From: Spirabiliibacterium falconis
GTDB taxonomy: Bacteria > Pseudomonadota > Gammaproteobacteria > Enterobacterales > Pasteurellaceae
Assembly (NCBI RefSeq): GCF_014885015.1
Contig: NZ_JABMIJ010000009.1
Coordinates: 1-64,000 of the forward strand
Reading direction: 5' to 3'
Length of the DNA: 64,000 bases
Every line of letters begins with the position of its first letter. Within the stretch, counting starts at the first letter, position 1. Below are positions 1-8,692 of the stretch, one piece after another. The position numbers and the translations under genes are program-made. Under the pieces are notes generated by a model, which worked only from the letters and a program-made list of their open reading frames with translations, was not told the DNA's origin and ran no database searches.

Positions 1-13
1 TTTTGCATGATCA

Positions 14-928
14 TTAACAATCAATGAGCAATCTATCTTGCCAATCATCCAAGATAGTTTTCATGGTTTCTGAAATTTTCGCCCACTCGTAGTCTGTCAA
101 TGTGTCTGCTTGTCGGATAGCTTGCAAGCTGACTGAACCCAGCATAGAAATGAATCGTTGTAAAAGATGATCGGCTGGCATCTCCATGCTGAAATATTGG
201 ATTGGCTTGTCCTTGAAGGTTTCCAAAGTATGCCAAGCAATATTTTGAGAAAATGCAGTTTTCCCCATCGATGGTCTAGCAGCAATCAAAATGAGATCGC
301 CAGGCTGTCCACCTGTTGTCATTTCATCAAGTTTGGCAATTCCTGTTGGCGTACCGCTGACTGGATTTTGCTTTAACGCAGCCGCTTCAATGCGATCAAC
401 AACTTTTTGGAATCCCTGCTTAAGATTACAAACACCATCATCTGATACTGTAGAAAGTGTAATTTGAGTAATGCCTTTCTCAGCATAATCAATCAACGCG
501 TCCAATTGCTCTGATGTCTTTGCGCTACTACTTTCAGCAACAAGATGTTGCCCCAAAGCCAGTAATTGACGGTGGCGACTATATTGCTTGATTACATCTG
601 CATAGTTTTTGATGTTCGCAGCTGATGGCGTGTTTTTGGCAACATCGGCTAAATAAGCAAACCCGCCAGTGGGTTCACTGAGATTTTGCTGTTTTAACAC
701 CTCATCGAGTGTAACAAGATCGACAGCCGTTCCTTTCAATAACAAGGATGAAATTTGTTCAAAAATAACCCTGTGCGTTTTCAAATAAAAATCACTAGGC
801 TCAAGCGTATCGCCAATCTCATCAAACGCATTGTTATCCAATAATAAGCCACCGATAACTGATTGCTCTGCATAGTCAGAATAGAGCAATTCGGCGGTAG
901 GCTTTGCATTTTTTGATACCATACTCAC
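14..928 (-). CDS. dnaB: DnaB-type replicative helicase of an integrative element, ends early
   Basis: Residues 14-120 resemble the helical N-terminal domain of DnaB (YAEQSVIGGLLLDN). Residues 217-225 hold the Walker A loop (ARPSMGKTA) of the RecA-like motor. The frame stops at codon 305, just after LLIDC, where DnaB proteins normally read LxIDD and continue for another 130-150 residues with Walker B and the L2 and arginine-finger region. Removing one T (GATTG to GATG, about position 18-19) opens a frame to the window edge, so a single-base frameshift or a genuine truncation is likely. It follows parA by 5 bp. In this element family the helicase is thought to help element replication or maintenance. 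The family is certain; intactness is doubtful. Confidence 0.75.
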   Translation of the reverse strand: MSMVSKNAKPTAELLYSDYAEQSVIGGLLLDNNAFDEIGDTLEPSDFYLKTHRVIFEQISSLLLKGTAVDLVTLDEVLKQQNLSEPTGGFAYLADVAKNTPSAANIKNYADVIKQYSRHRQLLALGQHLVAESSSAKTSEQLDALIDYAEKGITQITLSTVSDDGVCNLKQGFQKVVDRIEAAALKQNPVSGTPTGIAKLDEMTTGGQPGDLILIAARPSMGKTAFSQNIAWHTLETFKDKPIQYFSMEMPADHLLQRFISMLGSVSLQAIRQADTLTDYEWAKISETMKTILDDWQDRLLIDC

Positions 929-933
929 CTCGC

Positions 934-1734
934 TTATTGCTCAAATTTGTGAGCAAATTGCGGCATGAGTACACTGCATATCGTTTTAATGACATCATAT
1001 TCCACCTTGCTATGCTTATAGACTGGTAGGGAATATGTTGCCGCTTCACGATATGCTACTCTTGATGGAATGATGAAATCCATCAATGTCGTTGTCTCGC
1101 TTTCAAAGGATTTTTCAAACAAATCGTGGAGTTGTTTCAACACAAATTTCGCGTCATTTGTATTATCAACACAGCTTGCAACCGCTTTAATTGGTGGCAG
1201 CACTAAACCAAAATTGGTGAAGGTTTGCAATTCTTGATACATTCCCACCGTACCGCGGATAAATTCTTTCGCGGATAGAATGTGTGGAAGAATTGGACAG
1301 AAAAGTACATCGGATGCCAATACCGACATATCAACCGTAATATCTCGCGTACCGCGCGTATCAATTACGATGACATCATATCCTGGTATTTGACTGAGTA
1401 AATGGCGGAATCGCAATGCACCATCAGGTGCGTTACGAAGCATTTGGTTGATGATACCACCAGCGTCATTTGACTGAATCAGATCAAGATTTTTGACAAC
1501 TGTTTTTGAAATGATTGTCGCTGGTTCAGTAATTTTGTTGATCAGGAGCTCATATAACCCACCGGGCGCAGAATAATCCAGCTCATAATAGGACGTCAGT
1601 GTAGGCTGTACGTCTGTGTCAATTAATAAAGTTTTGAGTCCATGTTCTGCACAAAATGCACCAATGTTGGCCGCATTTGTGCTCTTAGTTTGGCCACCTT
1701 TTGTTGAGACGATGGCAATTACAAAAGTTCGCAT
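934..1734 (-). CDS. parA: ParA/Soj-type partition ATPase of an integrative element
   Basis: The protein is about 266 aa. It carries a deviant Walker A motif near its N-terminus (STKGGQTKST), a Walker A' motif (LIDTDVQP) and Walker B (VIVIDTRG), the signature of MinD/ParA ATPases. I place the start at ATG 1734 because AAGAGAG lies about 7 nt upstream; the longer frame begins with a GTG at 1752 that lacks a ribosome binding site. Elements of the ICEHin1056/SPI-7 class have such a ParA next to the tRNA junction, followed by dnaB, as here; it is thought to stabilise the element. The usual partner ParB would lie further left, outside the window. No terminator is visible between tRNA-Leu and this gene, so readthrough from the tRNA promoter is possible. 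Confidence 0.87.
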   Translation of the reverse strand: MRTFVIAIVSTKGGQTKSTNAANIGAFCAEHGLKTLLIDTDVQPTLTSYYELDYSAPGGLYELLINKITEPATIISKTVVKNLDLIQSNDAGGIINQMLRNAPDGALRFRHLLSQIPGYDVIVIDTRGTRDITVDMSVLASDVLFCPILPHILSAKEFIRGTVGMYQELQTFTNFGLVLPPIKAVASCVDNTNDAKFVLKQLHDLFEKSFESETTTLMDFIIPSRVAYREAATYSLPVYKHSKVEYDVIKTICSVLMPQFAHKFEQ

Positions 1735-1827
1735 AGTTATCTCTCTTAACACAGAAAAATGAATGTTAAGGAGGTATTAGAAATAATAGTACTTTTGTTT
1801 AAAAGAGGAGAGAAGATTAAAATGAGA

Positions 1828-1914
1828 TGGTGCCCGAGGCCAGACTTGAACTGGCACAGCTCGAAAGCCGAGGGATTTTAAATCCCTTGTGTCTACCGAT
1901 TCCACCACTCGGGC
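1828..1914 (-). tRNA. tRNA-Leu (anticodon UAA)
   Basis: The reverse strand reads GCCCGAG at its 5' end, pairs with CTCGGGC at the 3' end and closes with an encoded ACCA. The anticodon arm AGGGA-TTTAAAA-TCCCT gives anticodon UAA. The length of 87 nt with a long variable arm is typical of class II tRNA-Leu. It is second in a tRNA-Gly/tRNA-Leu pair downstream of uvrC-pgsA, matching E. coli leuZ. Its 3' end abuts the integrative element, so it is the probable attachment gene. The 3' sequence is intact. Confidence 0.96.
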
Positions 1915-1915
1915 G

Positions 1916-1991
<76 letters not shown>

Positions 1992-2012
1992 AATATTTGT
2001 TAAGTGCTGTGC

Positions 2013-2040
2013 ATTTTACTGATTTATCATTATTAGTCAA
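2013..2040 (-). promoter_or_regulatory. Sigma-70 promoter of the tRNA-Gly/tRNA-Leu operon
   Basis: On the reverse strand TTGACT (2040-2035), a 16-nt spacer and TAAAAT (2018-2013) form a near-consensus promoter about 20 nt upstream of the mature 5' end of tRNA-Gly. Five of six bases match in each hexamer. It explains tRNA transcription independent of pgsA and could also read into the mobile element. Confidence 0.6.
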
Positions 2041-2086
2041 CAGCGTTTTACAGTGAGATGTACTGATTGCTCAAAAAACAACTTGT

Positions 2087-2644
2087 TTATGGTGCAACAT
2101 CATCTAAAAGGCTACCACGTGCGGCTTTGAGGTATTGCAACATTGACCATACTGTTAAAATAGCGGCAATGTATAACGCTATTGTTGCTAATGTTTCCAT
2201 CCATGGTGCTGCTCGCCATAATAATCCAATGAGTGAAATCATTTGAGCAGTCGTTTTGACTTTGCCCCAAATGGATACAGCAACTTTACTTCTATCACCA
2301 ATTTCGGCCATCCATTCACGTAAGGCTGAGATAATAATTTCTCGTGAAATCATAACGATAGCAGGTAAAGTGATCCAAAAGGAGTGATAATACTCTACCA
2401 CCAATACTAGTGCTGCCGCTACCATTACTTTATCTGCCACAGGATCTAAAAAAGCACCGAAGCGGGTCGTTTGGTTCCATTTTCGTGCCAGAAATCCATC
2501 AAACCAGTCTGTAATCGCAGCAATTAAAAAGACAAGTGCGGTCAAAAATGGAGCCCACTTAAATGGAAGATAGAAGCAAGCAATAAAGAGCGGAATCAGC
2601 ACCACGCGAAATAAGGTAAGGAATGTCGGAAAGTTTAATTTCAT
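2087..2644 (-). CDS. pgsA: CDP-diacylglycerol-glycerol-3-phosphate 3-phosphatidyltransferase
   Basis: This integral membrane enzyme makes phosphatidylglycerol phosphate from CDP-diacylglycerol and glycerol 3-phosphate, the committed step to phosphatidylglycerol and cardiolipin. The CDP-alcohol phosphotransferase signature is present: DWFDGFLAR followed by [10 protein letters not shown], which supplies the conserved aspartates. Several hydrophobic helices fit the family, and the length of 185 aa is normal. I use the internal ATG at 2644 ([14 protein letters not shown]) because it aligns with the E. coli N-terminus; an in-frame ATG lies three codons upstream. It is followed by the tRNA pair, as in enterobacteria. 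Confidence 0.96.
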   Translation of the reverse strand: MKLNFPTFLTLFRVVLIPLFIACFYLPFKWAPFLTALVFLIAAITDWFDGFLARKWNQTTRFGAFLDPVADKVMVAAALVLVVEYYHSFWITLPAIVMISREIIISALREWMAEIGDRSKVAVSIWGKVKTTAQMISLIGLLWRAAPWMETLATIALYIAAILTVWSMLQYLKAARGSLLDDVAP

Positions 2645-2703
2645 AGCAGTCAATTCAGCGCATAATTTGGTTTATTGTACTCCAAATTAGTCAGCTTGAA
2701 AAC

Positions 2704-4533
2704 TCACGAATGCTTCAGGTAATCAAAAATTGTTTCAGCCATTGCTTTGGAAATCCCCGGTACGCGTGCAATATCATCAACACTTGCCGCTTTCACGCCT
2801 TGCATACCGCCAAGATATTTTAATAATGCTTGACGCCGTTTTGCACCAATCCCTTCTATCGCCTCCAATCCACTTTGTGTAAATGCCTTTTGGCGTTTTT
2901 TGCGATGAGCCCCAATCGCATAGCGATGAGATTCGTCTCGAATATGTTGAATTAAGTGCAATGCAATGCTGTCTGCGGGCAAATGAAATTCTTTATCTTG
3001 TCGGCTAATGATCAATGTCTCCAATCCAGCTTTGCGATCTACGCCTTTTGCTACCCCAATGAGTAAGGGTTTGGTTTTATCCCATGGAACATCTAAATGG
3101 TCAAAAACAGACTGCGCACGATGAAGTTGCCCTTTTCCCCCATCAATAAAAATAATATCAGGCACTTTATCAATATCTAATGGCTTGTTATAACGTTTTA
3201 ACAACGCTTTTTCCATGGCGGCATAATCGTCACCAGGGGTAATGCCATCAATATTAAAACGCCGATAATCGGCTTTAAAAGGGCCTTCGTGATTGAATAC
3301 CACACAAGACGCAACGGTTTGCTGCCCCATAGTATGGCTGATATCAAAACACTCCATTCGCATAATATGCTTAAGGTTTAATAACTCGCACAATGCTTGA
3401 TAGCGTTCACGGATACGTCCACTCTGCTTAAGCTGATCAGTTAAGGCATTCTCTGCATTAATTTCTGCCAAGTGTAAAAATTGAGATTGCTTACCTTTGG
3501 CATTGTCTTGAATCTGCACTTGGCTGCCAGCATGTTCACTAAGTGCGGTTTCCAATAATGTTTTATCACTCAATTTACGGTTGATCACAATCCGCTTCGG
3601 AATACTTCTCCCCTGTGCACCTTGTAAATAAAATTGCCCCAAAAAGCCGTGGGCAATTTCATCAAGTACGGTATGATGTGGCAATTTTGGAAAATAGCCT
3701 CGACTGCCCAGCACCTTGCCTTGACGAATAAACACAATATACACACACGCCAGCCCATGCCGATGTGCGATTGCGATTAAATCCATTTCCTCTCCGCTGG
3801 CATTGGCAACAAACTGCTTTTCAGTTACCGCACGCACTGATTGAATCTGATCTCGATAAAGTGCGGCTTTCTCAAAATTCAATTCTCGGCTTGCTGTTTC
3901 CATTTGGCTGACCAAGTGTTCAATAATTTGACTATCTCGCCCCTGCAGAAATAAACGCACATAACGAACTTGCTGCTGGTAATCTTCATCACTTACATAA
4001 CCTGCCACACAAGGCGCAAGACAACGTCCAATTTGATATTGCAAACAAGGACGTGAGCGATTGCGATAAACCGAGTTTTCGCACTGGCGAATCGGAAATA
4101 TTTTTTGGATAAGCCCCAATGCCTCACTTACTGCATAGCGATTAGGATATGGACCAAAATATTCGCCTTTTATTTTTTGGCTACCACGATGAAACGTAAC
4201 GCGTGGATGCTGTTCTTTCGTCAGCAAAATGTAAGGATACGATTTATCATCTCGCAGTAGCACATTGTATTTTGGTTGATATTTTTGAATATAATTGTGC
4301 TCAAGTAACAACGCTTCCGTTTCCGAGTGTGTTACGGTCACATCAATATGTGCAATCAACGAAACAAGTGCTTCCGTCTTTTTACTGGCGAGATTTTTAC
4401 GAAAATAACTACTTAACCGTTTTTTTAAATCCTTCGCCTTGCCAACGTAAATGACCTCCTCTTGTGCGTTATACATTCGATAAACGCCTGGCTCGGTGGT
4501 GACATTGGCAAGAAATAGCGTTGCATCAAACAT
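2704..4533 (-). CDS. uvrC: Excinuclease ABC subunit C
   Basis: UvrC makes the two incisions around a lesion in nucleotide excision repair. The N-terminal GIY-YIG domain is clear (GVYRMYNA near residue 17, then [14 protein letters not shown]). A UVR motif region follows near residue 210-240 ([12 protein letters not shown]). The RNase H-like C-terminal nuclease has FDISHTMG and IDGGKGQL, and helix-hairpin-helix motifs close the protein ([25 protein letters not shown]). At 609 aa it is full length. The start abuts the downstream end of the DUF937 gene, one base apart, suggesting cotranscription with it. Confidence 0.97.
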   Translation of the reverse strand: MFDATLFLANVTTEPGVYRMYNAQEEVIYVGKAKDLKKRLSSYFRKNLASKKTEALVSLIAHIDVTVTHSETEALLLEHNYIQKYQPKYNVLLRDDKSYPYILLTKEQHPRVTFHRGSQKIKGEYFGPYPNRYAVSEALGLIQKIFPIRQCENSVYRNRSRPCLQYQIGRCLAPCVAGYVSDEDYQQQVRYVRLFLQGRDSQIIEHLVSQMETASRELNFEKAALYRDQIQSVRAVTEKQFVANASGEEMDLIAIAHRHGLACVYIVFIRQGKVLGSRGYFPKLPHHTVLDEIAHGFLGQFYLQGAQGRSIPKRIVINRKLSDKTLLETALSEHAGSQVQIQDNAKGKQSQFLHLAEINAENALTDQLKQSGRIRERYQALCELLNLKHIMRMECFDISHTMGQQTVASCVVFNHEGPFKADYRRFNIDGITPGDDYAAMEKALLKRYNKPLDIDKVPDIIFIDGGKGQLHRAQSVFDHLDVPWDKTKPLLIGVAKGVDRKAGLETLIISRQDKEFHLPADSIALHLIQHIRDESHRYAIGAHRKKRQKAFTQSGLEAIEGIGAKRRQALLKYLGGMQGVKAASVDDIARVPGISKAMAETIFDYLKHS

Positions 4534-4956
4534 TTATTTTTTAAATAAACTGCCTAACACAGACTGAACACCTTTGCTGAGCAAATCTGTATTATTTGTA
4601 TCATTTACATGTCCATTAGGACTGAGTTTGTCTATGATTTGCGGTAAAAATTGCGATAATAAATCTGATGCGTGTTGTTTATTATCAAGCCCAGCTTGTT
4701 GCGCGGCTTGCTCTAACGTCTGTGAGCCAATTGCCTGATCGATTTCCTGCGGCGAAATAGGTTTATTCTCCCCTTGCCCCAACCACGACTGTACAATATC
4801 GCCTAAGCCACCTTGTTGTAGCTTCGTTAAAAGCCCTTGCACACCGCCTTGTGAGTTTAGTAGTGCATTGATAAGTTGCATTGCTTGCATGCTCTGCTCC
4901 CCTTTATCTTGCCCGAAAAGCCCAGATAACACAGATCCTACTACTTTCTCAAACAT
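4534..4956 (-). CDS. YidB-like DUF937 protein
   Basis: The 140-aa protein has no signal peptide or membrane helix. It matches the YidB/DUF937 family: an N-terminal segment rich in Gln and Gly (LLNSQGGVQGLLTKLQQGG), then WLGQGENKPISPQEIDQAIG, which is the family core, and a helical C-terminus. The molecular function of the family is unknown. It is directly upstream of uvrC (no spacing) and 17 bp downstream of kdsB. The family assignment is good from motif recognition. Confidence 0.85.
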   Translation of the reverse strand: MFEKVVGSVLSGLFGQDKGEQSMQAMQLINALLNSQGGVQGLLTKLQQGGLGDIVQSWLGQGENKPISPQEIDQAIGSQTLEQAAQQAGLDNKQHASDLLSQFLPQIIDKLSPNGHVNDTNNTDLLSKGVQSVLGSLFKK

Positions 4957-4973
4957 ACCCTATCCTTTTTTTG

Positions 4974-5741
4974 TTATGCTAAAATTTGGCGAACTTTTTC
5001 CAAGTCCTCCGCTGTATCCACCCCAACCGCTGGCGTTTGCTTAGCGATTGCCATATGAATTTTTTCGCCATACCACAACACGCGCAATTGTTCTAATGAC
5101 TCAATGTGTTCAATTGGACTTGGCTCCCATGCAACATATTGACGAATAAATCCTGCTCGATAAGCATAAAGCCCAATATGGCGCAAGTATGGAAATGCGT
5201 CAACCGCACTTTGTGCCTCACTCACCGCGGTTTGTGCAAATTCATCACGATGCCACGGAATGGGCGCACGAGAAAAATACACCACATAGCCATTTTTATC
5301 ACACAACGCCTTAACAACATTTGGATTTGCAAGTTCGTAAGCATCATCTAGTTGAACCGCTAAGGTAGCCATTTTCGCCTGACTACCACACAATAGCGAG
5401 GCGACTTGCTCAATAATGCTTGGCGGAATCAACGGTTCATCACCTTGCACATTGACCACAATCTCATCATCCGCCAAGCCTAACGCCTCAACCACCTCAG
5501 CCAAACGCTCTGTGCCCGAGTTGTGATGCGTTGATGTCATGCATACTTCCCCCCCAAAGTGCTGAACCGCACTTTGTACTCTTTCATCATCGGTTGCCAC
5601 TACAACACGCTTTGCACCAGCTTTTTTCGCCTGCATCCATACATGTTGGATCATGGGTTTACCCGCAATATATGCCAATGGTTTGCCTGGCAAGCGAGAT
5701 GAAGCATAGCGTGCTGGGATAATTACTGTAAAATCAGTCAT
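4974..5741 (-). CDS. kdsB: 3-deoxy-manno-octulosonate cytidylyltransferase (CMP-Kdo synthetase)
   Basis: KdsB activates Kdo with CTP for transfer to lipid A. The N-terminus has the nucleotide-binding signature [19 protein letters not shown], followed by MIQHVW and [10 protein letters not shown]. The [10 protein letters not shown] motif binds the metal and nucleotide. The length of 255 aa is typical. The start codon overlaps the stop of the Trm112-like gene by 8 bp, so kdsB, that gene, lpxK and msbA appear to form one operon dedicated to lipopolysaccharide core and lipid A, the same order as in Haemophilus influenzae. Confidence 0.97.
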   Translation of the reverse strand: MTDFTVIIPARYASSRLPGKPLAYIAGKPMIQHVWMQAKKAGAKRVVVATDDERVQSAVQHFGGEVCMTSTHHNSGTERLAEVVEALGLADDEIVVNVQGDEPLIPPSIIEQVASLLCGSQAKMATLAVQLDDAYELANPNVVKALCDKNGYVVYFSRAPIPWHRDEFAQTAVSEAQSAVDAFPYLRHIGLYAYRAGFIRQYVAWEPSPIEHIESLEQLRVLWYGEKIHMAIAKQTPAVGVDTAEDLEKVRQILA

Positions 5742-5919
5742 TTTTCACCTCATTTTTATCTAGCTCAACCGCACTTTCAGGTAAAAGCACCACAATATCT
5801 TGATCGATTGAATATGCTATATTTTCGTGTGCACAAATTAAACGTGCGTTTGCTTCATCATAGCGTAATTTCGCCTGACAACGTGGACATGCCAGCATTC
5901 CCAAAACCTGTTTATTCAT
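5734..5919 (-). CDS. Trm112 family small protein (YcaR-like)
   Basis: A 61-aa protein with the Trm112/YcaR pattern: [17 protein letters not shown] near the N-terminus, where the CPRC pair is conserved in many members, then [12 protein letters not shown] and a PxLLP-like end (IVVLLPESA). It overlaps lpxK upstream by the ATGA type (4 bp) and kdsB downstream by 8 bp, so translation is coupled. The lpxK-ycaR-kdsB arrangement is widespread in Gammaproteobacteria; the role of the small protein is not known. Confidence 0.9.
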   Translation of the reverse strand: MNKQVLGMLACPRCQAKLRYDEANARLICAHENIAYSIDQDIVVLLPESAVELDKNEVKND

Positions 5920-6887
5920 TGCAACAACCTCTCAATTTTTGCCATAATTGGCATAATTTCCGTACTCATTTGCGCCTCCACAGGGACATACCACCAATTT
6001 GCTTGTGCCTGATCTTGATATTTCACCGCATCTTTTTCCGTCATTAATAACGTTTGTGTTGGCGTTGTCATTGCCTGTAATGTTGCAAACGATGCGTGTT
6101 GGTGATCTGCCAAATGATGTGTTGTGGTAAGCTCAATACCTGCCTGCTTTAATGTAGCAAAAAACCGATCGGGGTTACCTATACCCGCCATGGCCACCAC
6201 CGCTTTATCGTGAAAATACGCTAACGGTTGCACCTCACGGCTAACAAGATTAACCGCACTTTGTGCTTTTAAGTGCATTTGAACCTCGCCAGAATGCGCC
6301 ACGCCACCATTGCAAATAATCCCATCAACAGTATCAAGCCGCGCAGGACATTCACGCAAAGGCCCTGCGGGTAACAAAAAGCCATTGCCCAAGCGTCGCT
6401 CACCATCAACAACTGCCAACTCTATATCACGCACCAGTTTATAGTGCTGCATTCCGTCATCAGCAATAATAATATCAAGTTCTTGATCGGCTAATAATGC
6501 TTCAATAGCGTATTTGCGATTAGGGTAAACAGCAACTGTAGCACCTGTCCGTTTTGCAATTAAAACAGGCTCATCGCCCACTAAACGTGGATCACTTGAG
6601 CTATTAACCAACCGCACTTTATTTGTTTTCTCACCGCCATATCCACGGGAAATCACACCGACACGTCTCCCTTTTGCCATCAATGCTTGCACTAACCAAA
6701 TTACCACTGGCGTTTTGCCATTGCCACCGACACTGATATTCCCGACAATCACAACGGGTACTGCGGCTTTATAAGGTGTTAATAAATGCTGATAAAGTAT
6801 ACGACGCACATAAGTAATCAGCCCAAAAAGTGCAGAAAGCGGTAATAACAGATAACTTAAAAACGTTCGCTTAAACCAAAATTTCAT
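5916..6887 (-). CDS. lpxK: Tetraacyldisaccharide 4'-kinase
   Basis: LpxK phosphorylates the 4' position of the lipid A precursor at the inner membrane. An N-terminal hydrophobic segment (residues 9-25) is the membrane anchor. The P-loop is GNISVGGNGKTP near residue 50-61, and IIADDGMQHYKL near residue 140 holds the conserved acidic pair. The length of 323 aa is normal. It starts 3 bp after the msbA stop, which indicates cotranscription with the lipid A flippase. Confidence 0.97.
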   Translation of the reverse strand: MKFWFKRTFLSYLLLPLSALFGLITYVRRILYQHLLTPYKAAVPVVIVGNISVGGNGKTPVVIWLVQALMAKGRRVGVISRGYGGEKTNKVRLVNSSSDPRLVGDEPVLIAKRTGATVAVYPNRKYAIEALLADQELDIIIADDGMQHYKLVRDIELAVVDGERRLGNGFLLPAGPLRECPARLDTVDGIICNGGVAHSGEVQMHLKAQSAVNLVSREVQPLAYFHDKAVVAMAGIGNPDRFFATLKQAGIELTTTHHLADHQHASFATLQAMTTPTQTLLMTEKDAVKYQDQAQANWWYVPVEAQMSTEIMPIMAKIERLLQ

Positions 6888-6890
6888 GAT

Positions 6891-8663
6891 TTACGTGTGG
6901 TTAAATTGCATTTTATGTAGTTGAGCATAAGCATTGCCTTTTGCCAATAACGCACTGTGCGTGCCTTGTTCAACGATTTCACCGTGATCAATCACCACAA
7001 TCTCATCGGCATTTTCAATCGTTGAAAGCCGGTGAGCAATCACAATAATCGTACGTTCATTACGCATATCATCCAATGCTGCCTGAATTGCACGCTCAGA
7101 TTCGGTATCTAACGCCGATGTCGCTTCATCAAGCACCAACACGCTCGCATTACGCAATAGAGCTCGTGCAATCGCTAGGCGTTGTCGCTGCCCGCCCGAA
7201 AGCATGACGCCATTTTCACCCACTATAGTATCCATACCTTGCGGTAAATCTTCAATAAATTCTAAGGCATATGCTGCTTTTGCAGCGGCAATAATTTGCT
7301 CACGGGTGTAATCTTCTGTTGCGGCATAAGCAATGTTATTGGCTACGGTATCATTAAACAAGTGCACTTGCTGTGATACTACCGCACAATGCTTGCGTAA
7401 ATTTTCAAGTGTATAATGTTGCACATTATGTCCATCCAGACACACTTCGCCTTGAGAAACATCATAAAAACGCGTAATCAAATTTGCGATGGTCGATTTA
7501 CCAGAACCAGAACGCCCAACCAATGCAACAGTTTTGCCTGCTGGGATGGTCAAATTAATATGACGTAACACATCATTATTTTTACTGGCATAACGGAAGG
7601 TCACATCTCGAAAAGACACTTCCCCTCGTACCTTTTCCACGCTCAAGGTGCCATCATCTTTCTCTTTTGGTAAATCCATAATGCTAAATAACGTTTGGCA
7701 TGCAGCCATTCCACGCTGAAATTGAGCATTTACGTTGGTTAACGATTTGAGCGGTTTCATCATCGCCAGCATTGAGGAAAATACGACTGTAAAATCCCCC
7801 GCAGTGAGCGACTGTGCCATAATGCTTGGAATGGTGGCAAGATACAACACTACCGCTAACGCAAACGAAGCAATAATTTGTACAATCGGATCGGAAATGG
7901 CCGATGCCATCATCATTTTCATTCCCTTGCGTCTCATATCATTACTAACATGGTTAAAGCGTGCCTCTTCCACTTTTTGCCCACCAAACGACAACACGAC
8001 TTTATGCCCTTTCAGCATTTGCTCAGCTGATGCGGTCAACTCTCCCATAGAGGTTTGCATATTTTTACTTAAACGACGGAAATGTTTAGATACAATGCTG
8101 ATCAGAACGGCAATAATAGGTCCGATAATAAATAACACCACAGAAAGTTGCCAGCTGGTATAAATCATGACTACTAACAATGAAATAAGATACGCCCCCT
8201 CGCGAACAATAGTCACTAACGCACCTGACGATGAAGCCGCCACTTGCTCTGAATCATAGGTAATGCGAGAAAGTAATTTACCTGAAGAGTTATTGTCAAA
8301 GAATGTGACTGGCATGTACATCATATGCTTAAATAATTTACGACGCATCACCATAATCACTTTGCCTGAAACCCACGCTAGGCAATATGTGGAAATAAAA
8401 TTGCTTAGCCCTCGAAAGAAAATAAGCACCACGACCACCACAGCCATAATTTTCAAAAAGCCACTATCAGCTTTGCCAAAACCATCATCAAGCAACGGTT
8501 TTAACATATAAATCAAGCCAGAATCAGCCAGTGCATTAATAATTAATGCAACGGCAGCCACAATCAATCCTGATTTAAACGGCAAAATCATCGGCCATAG
8601 GCGTTTAAACGTTTTACCCGTAGAAAAATCTTTATCCAGTAATTCAGTTTCTGTTTCGTTCAT
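6891..8663 (-). CDS. msbA: Lipid A export ATP-binding/permease protein
   Basis: MsbA flips lipid A core across the inner membrane. The first ~320 residues form the six-helix ABC exporter domain. The nucleotide-binding domain has Walker A (GRSGSGKST), the signature ([16 protein letters not shown]) and Walker B ([12 protein letters not shown]) followed by the H-loop ([11 protein letters not shown]). I start at ATG 8663 ([13 protein letters not shown]), giving 590 aa; the open frame extends 50 codons further into the end of comEC but that extension lacks family similarity. It sits 29 bp downstream of comEC. Confidence 0.96.
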   Translation of the reverse strand: MNETETELLDKDFSTGKTFKRLWPMILPFKSGLIVAAVALIINALADSGLIYMLKPLLDDGFGKADSGFLKIMAVVVVVLIFFRGLSNFISTYCLAWVSGKVIMVMRRKLFKHMMYMPVTFFDNNSSGKLLSRITYDSEQVAASSSGALVTIVREGAYLISLLVVMIYTSWQLSVVLFIIGPIIAVLISIVSKHFRRLSKNMQTSMGELTASAEQMLKGHKVVLSFGGQKVEEARFNHVSNDMRRKGMKMMMASAISDPIVQIIASFALAVVLYLATIPSIMAQSLTAGDFTVVFSSMLAMMKPLKSLTNVNAQFQRGMAACQTLFSIMDLPKEKDDGTLSVEKVRGEVSFRDVTFRYASKNNDVLRHINLTIPAGKTVALVGRSGSGKSTIANLITRFYDVSQGEVCLDGHNVQHYTLENLRKHCAVVSQQVHLFNDTVANNIAYAATEDYTREQIIAAAKAAYALEFIEDLPQGMDTIVGENGVMLSGGQRQRLAIARALLRNASVLVLDEATSALDTESERAIQAALDDMRNERTIIVIAHRLSTIENADEIVVIDHGEIVEQGTHSALLAKGNAYAQLHKMQFNHT

Positions 8664-8692
8664 TCTTACTATTCTTTCATGCTCATTTGCCC

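Larger units (their letters stand above)
1..1827. mobile_element. Terminal segment of an ICEHin1056/SPI-7-type integrative element
   Basis: A ParA gene and then a DnaB-type helicase gene lie directly downstream of the 3' end of tRNA-Leu(UAA), and both read away from the tRNA. The parA-dnaB pair at a tRNA 3' end is the established hallmark of the ICEHin1056, SPI-7 and ICEclc superfamily, and ICEHin1056 itself uses a tRNA-Leu gene. I see no copy of the nine-base uptake signal in this stretch, whereas the rest of the window has about 1.5 per kb, which supports a foreign origin. The attachment core would lie in the 3' part of the tRNA (about 1828-1850). The integrase and the second att copy are outside the window, so integrity and mobility cannot be judged. 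Confidence 0.75.
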
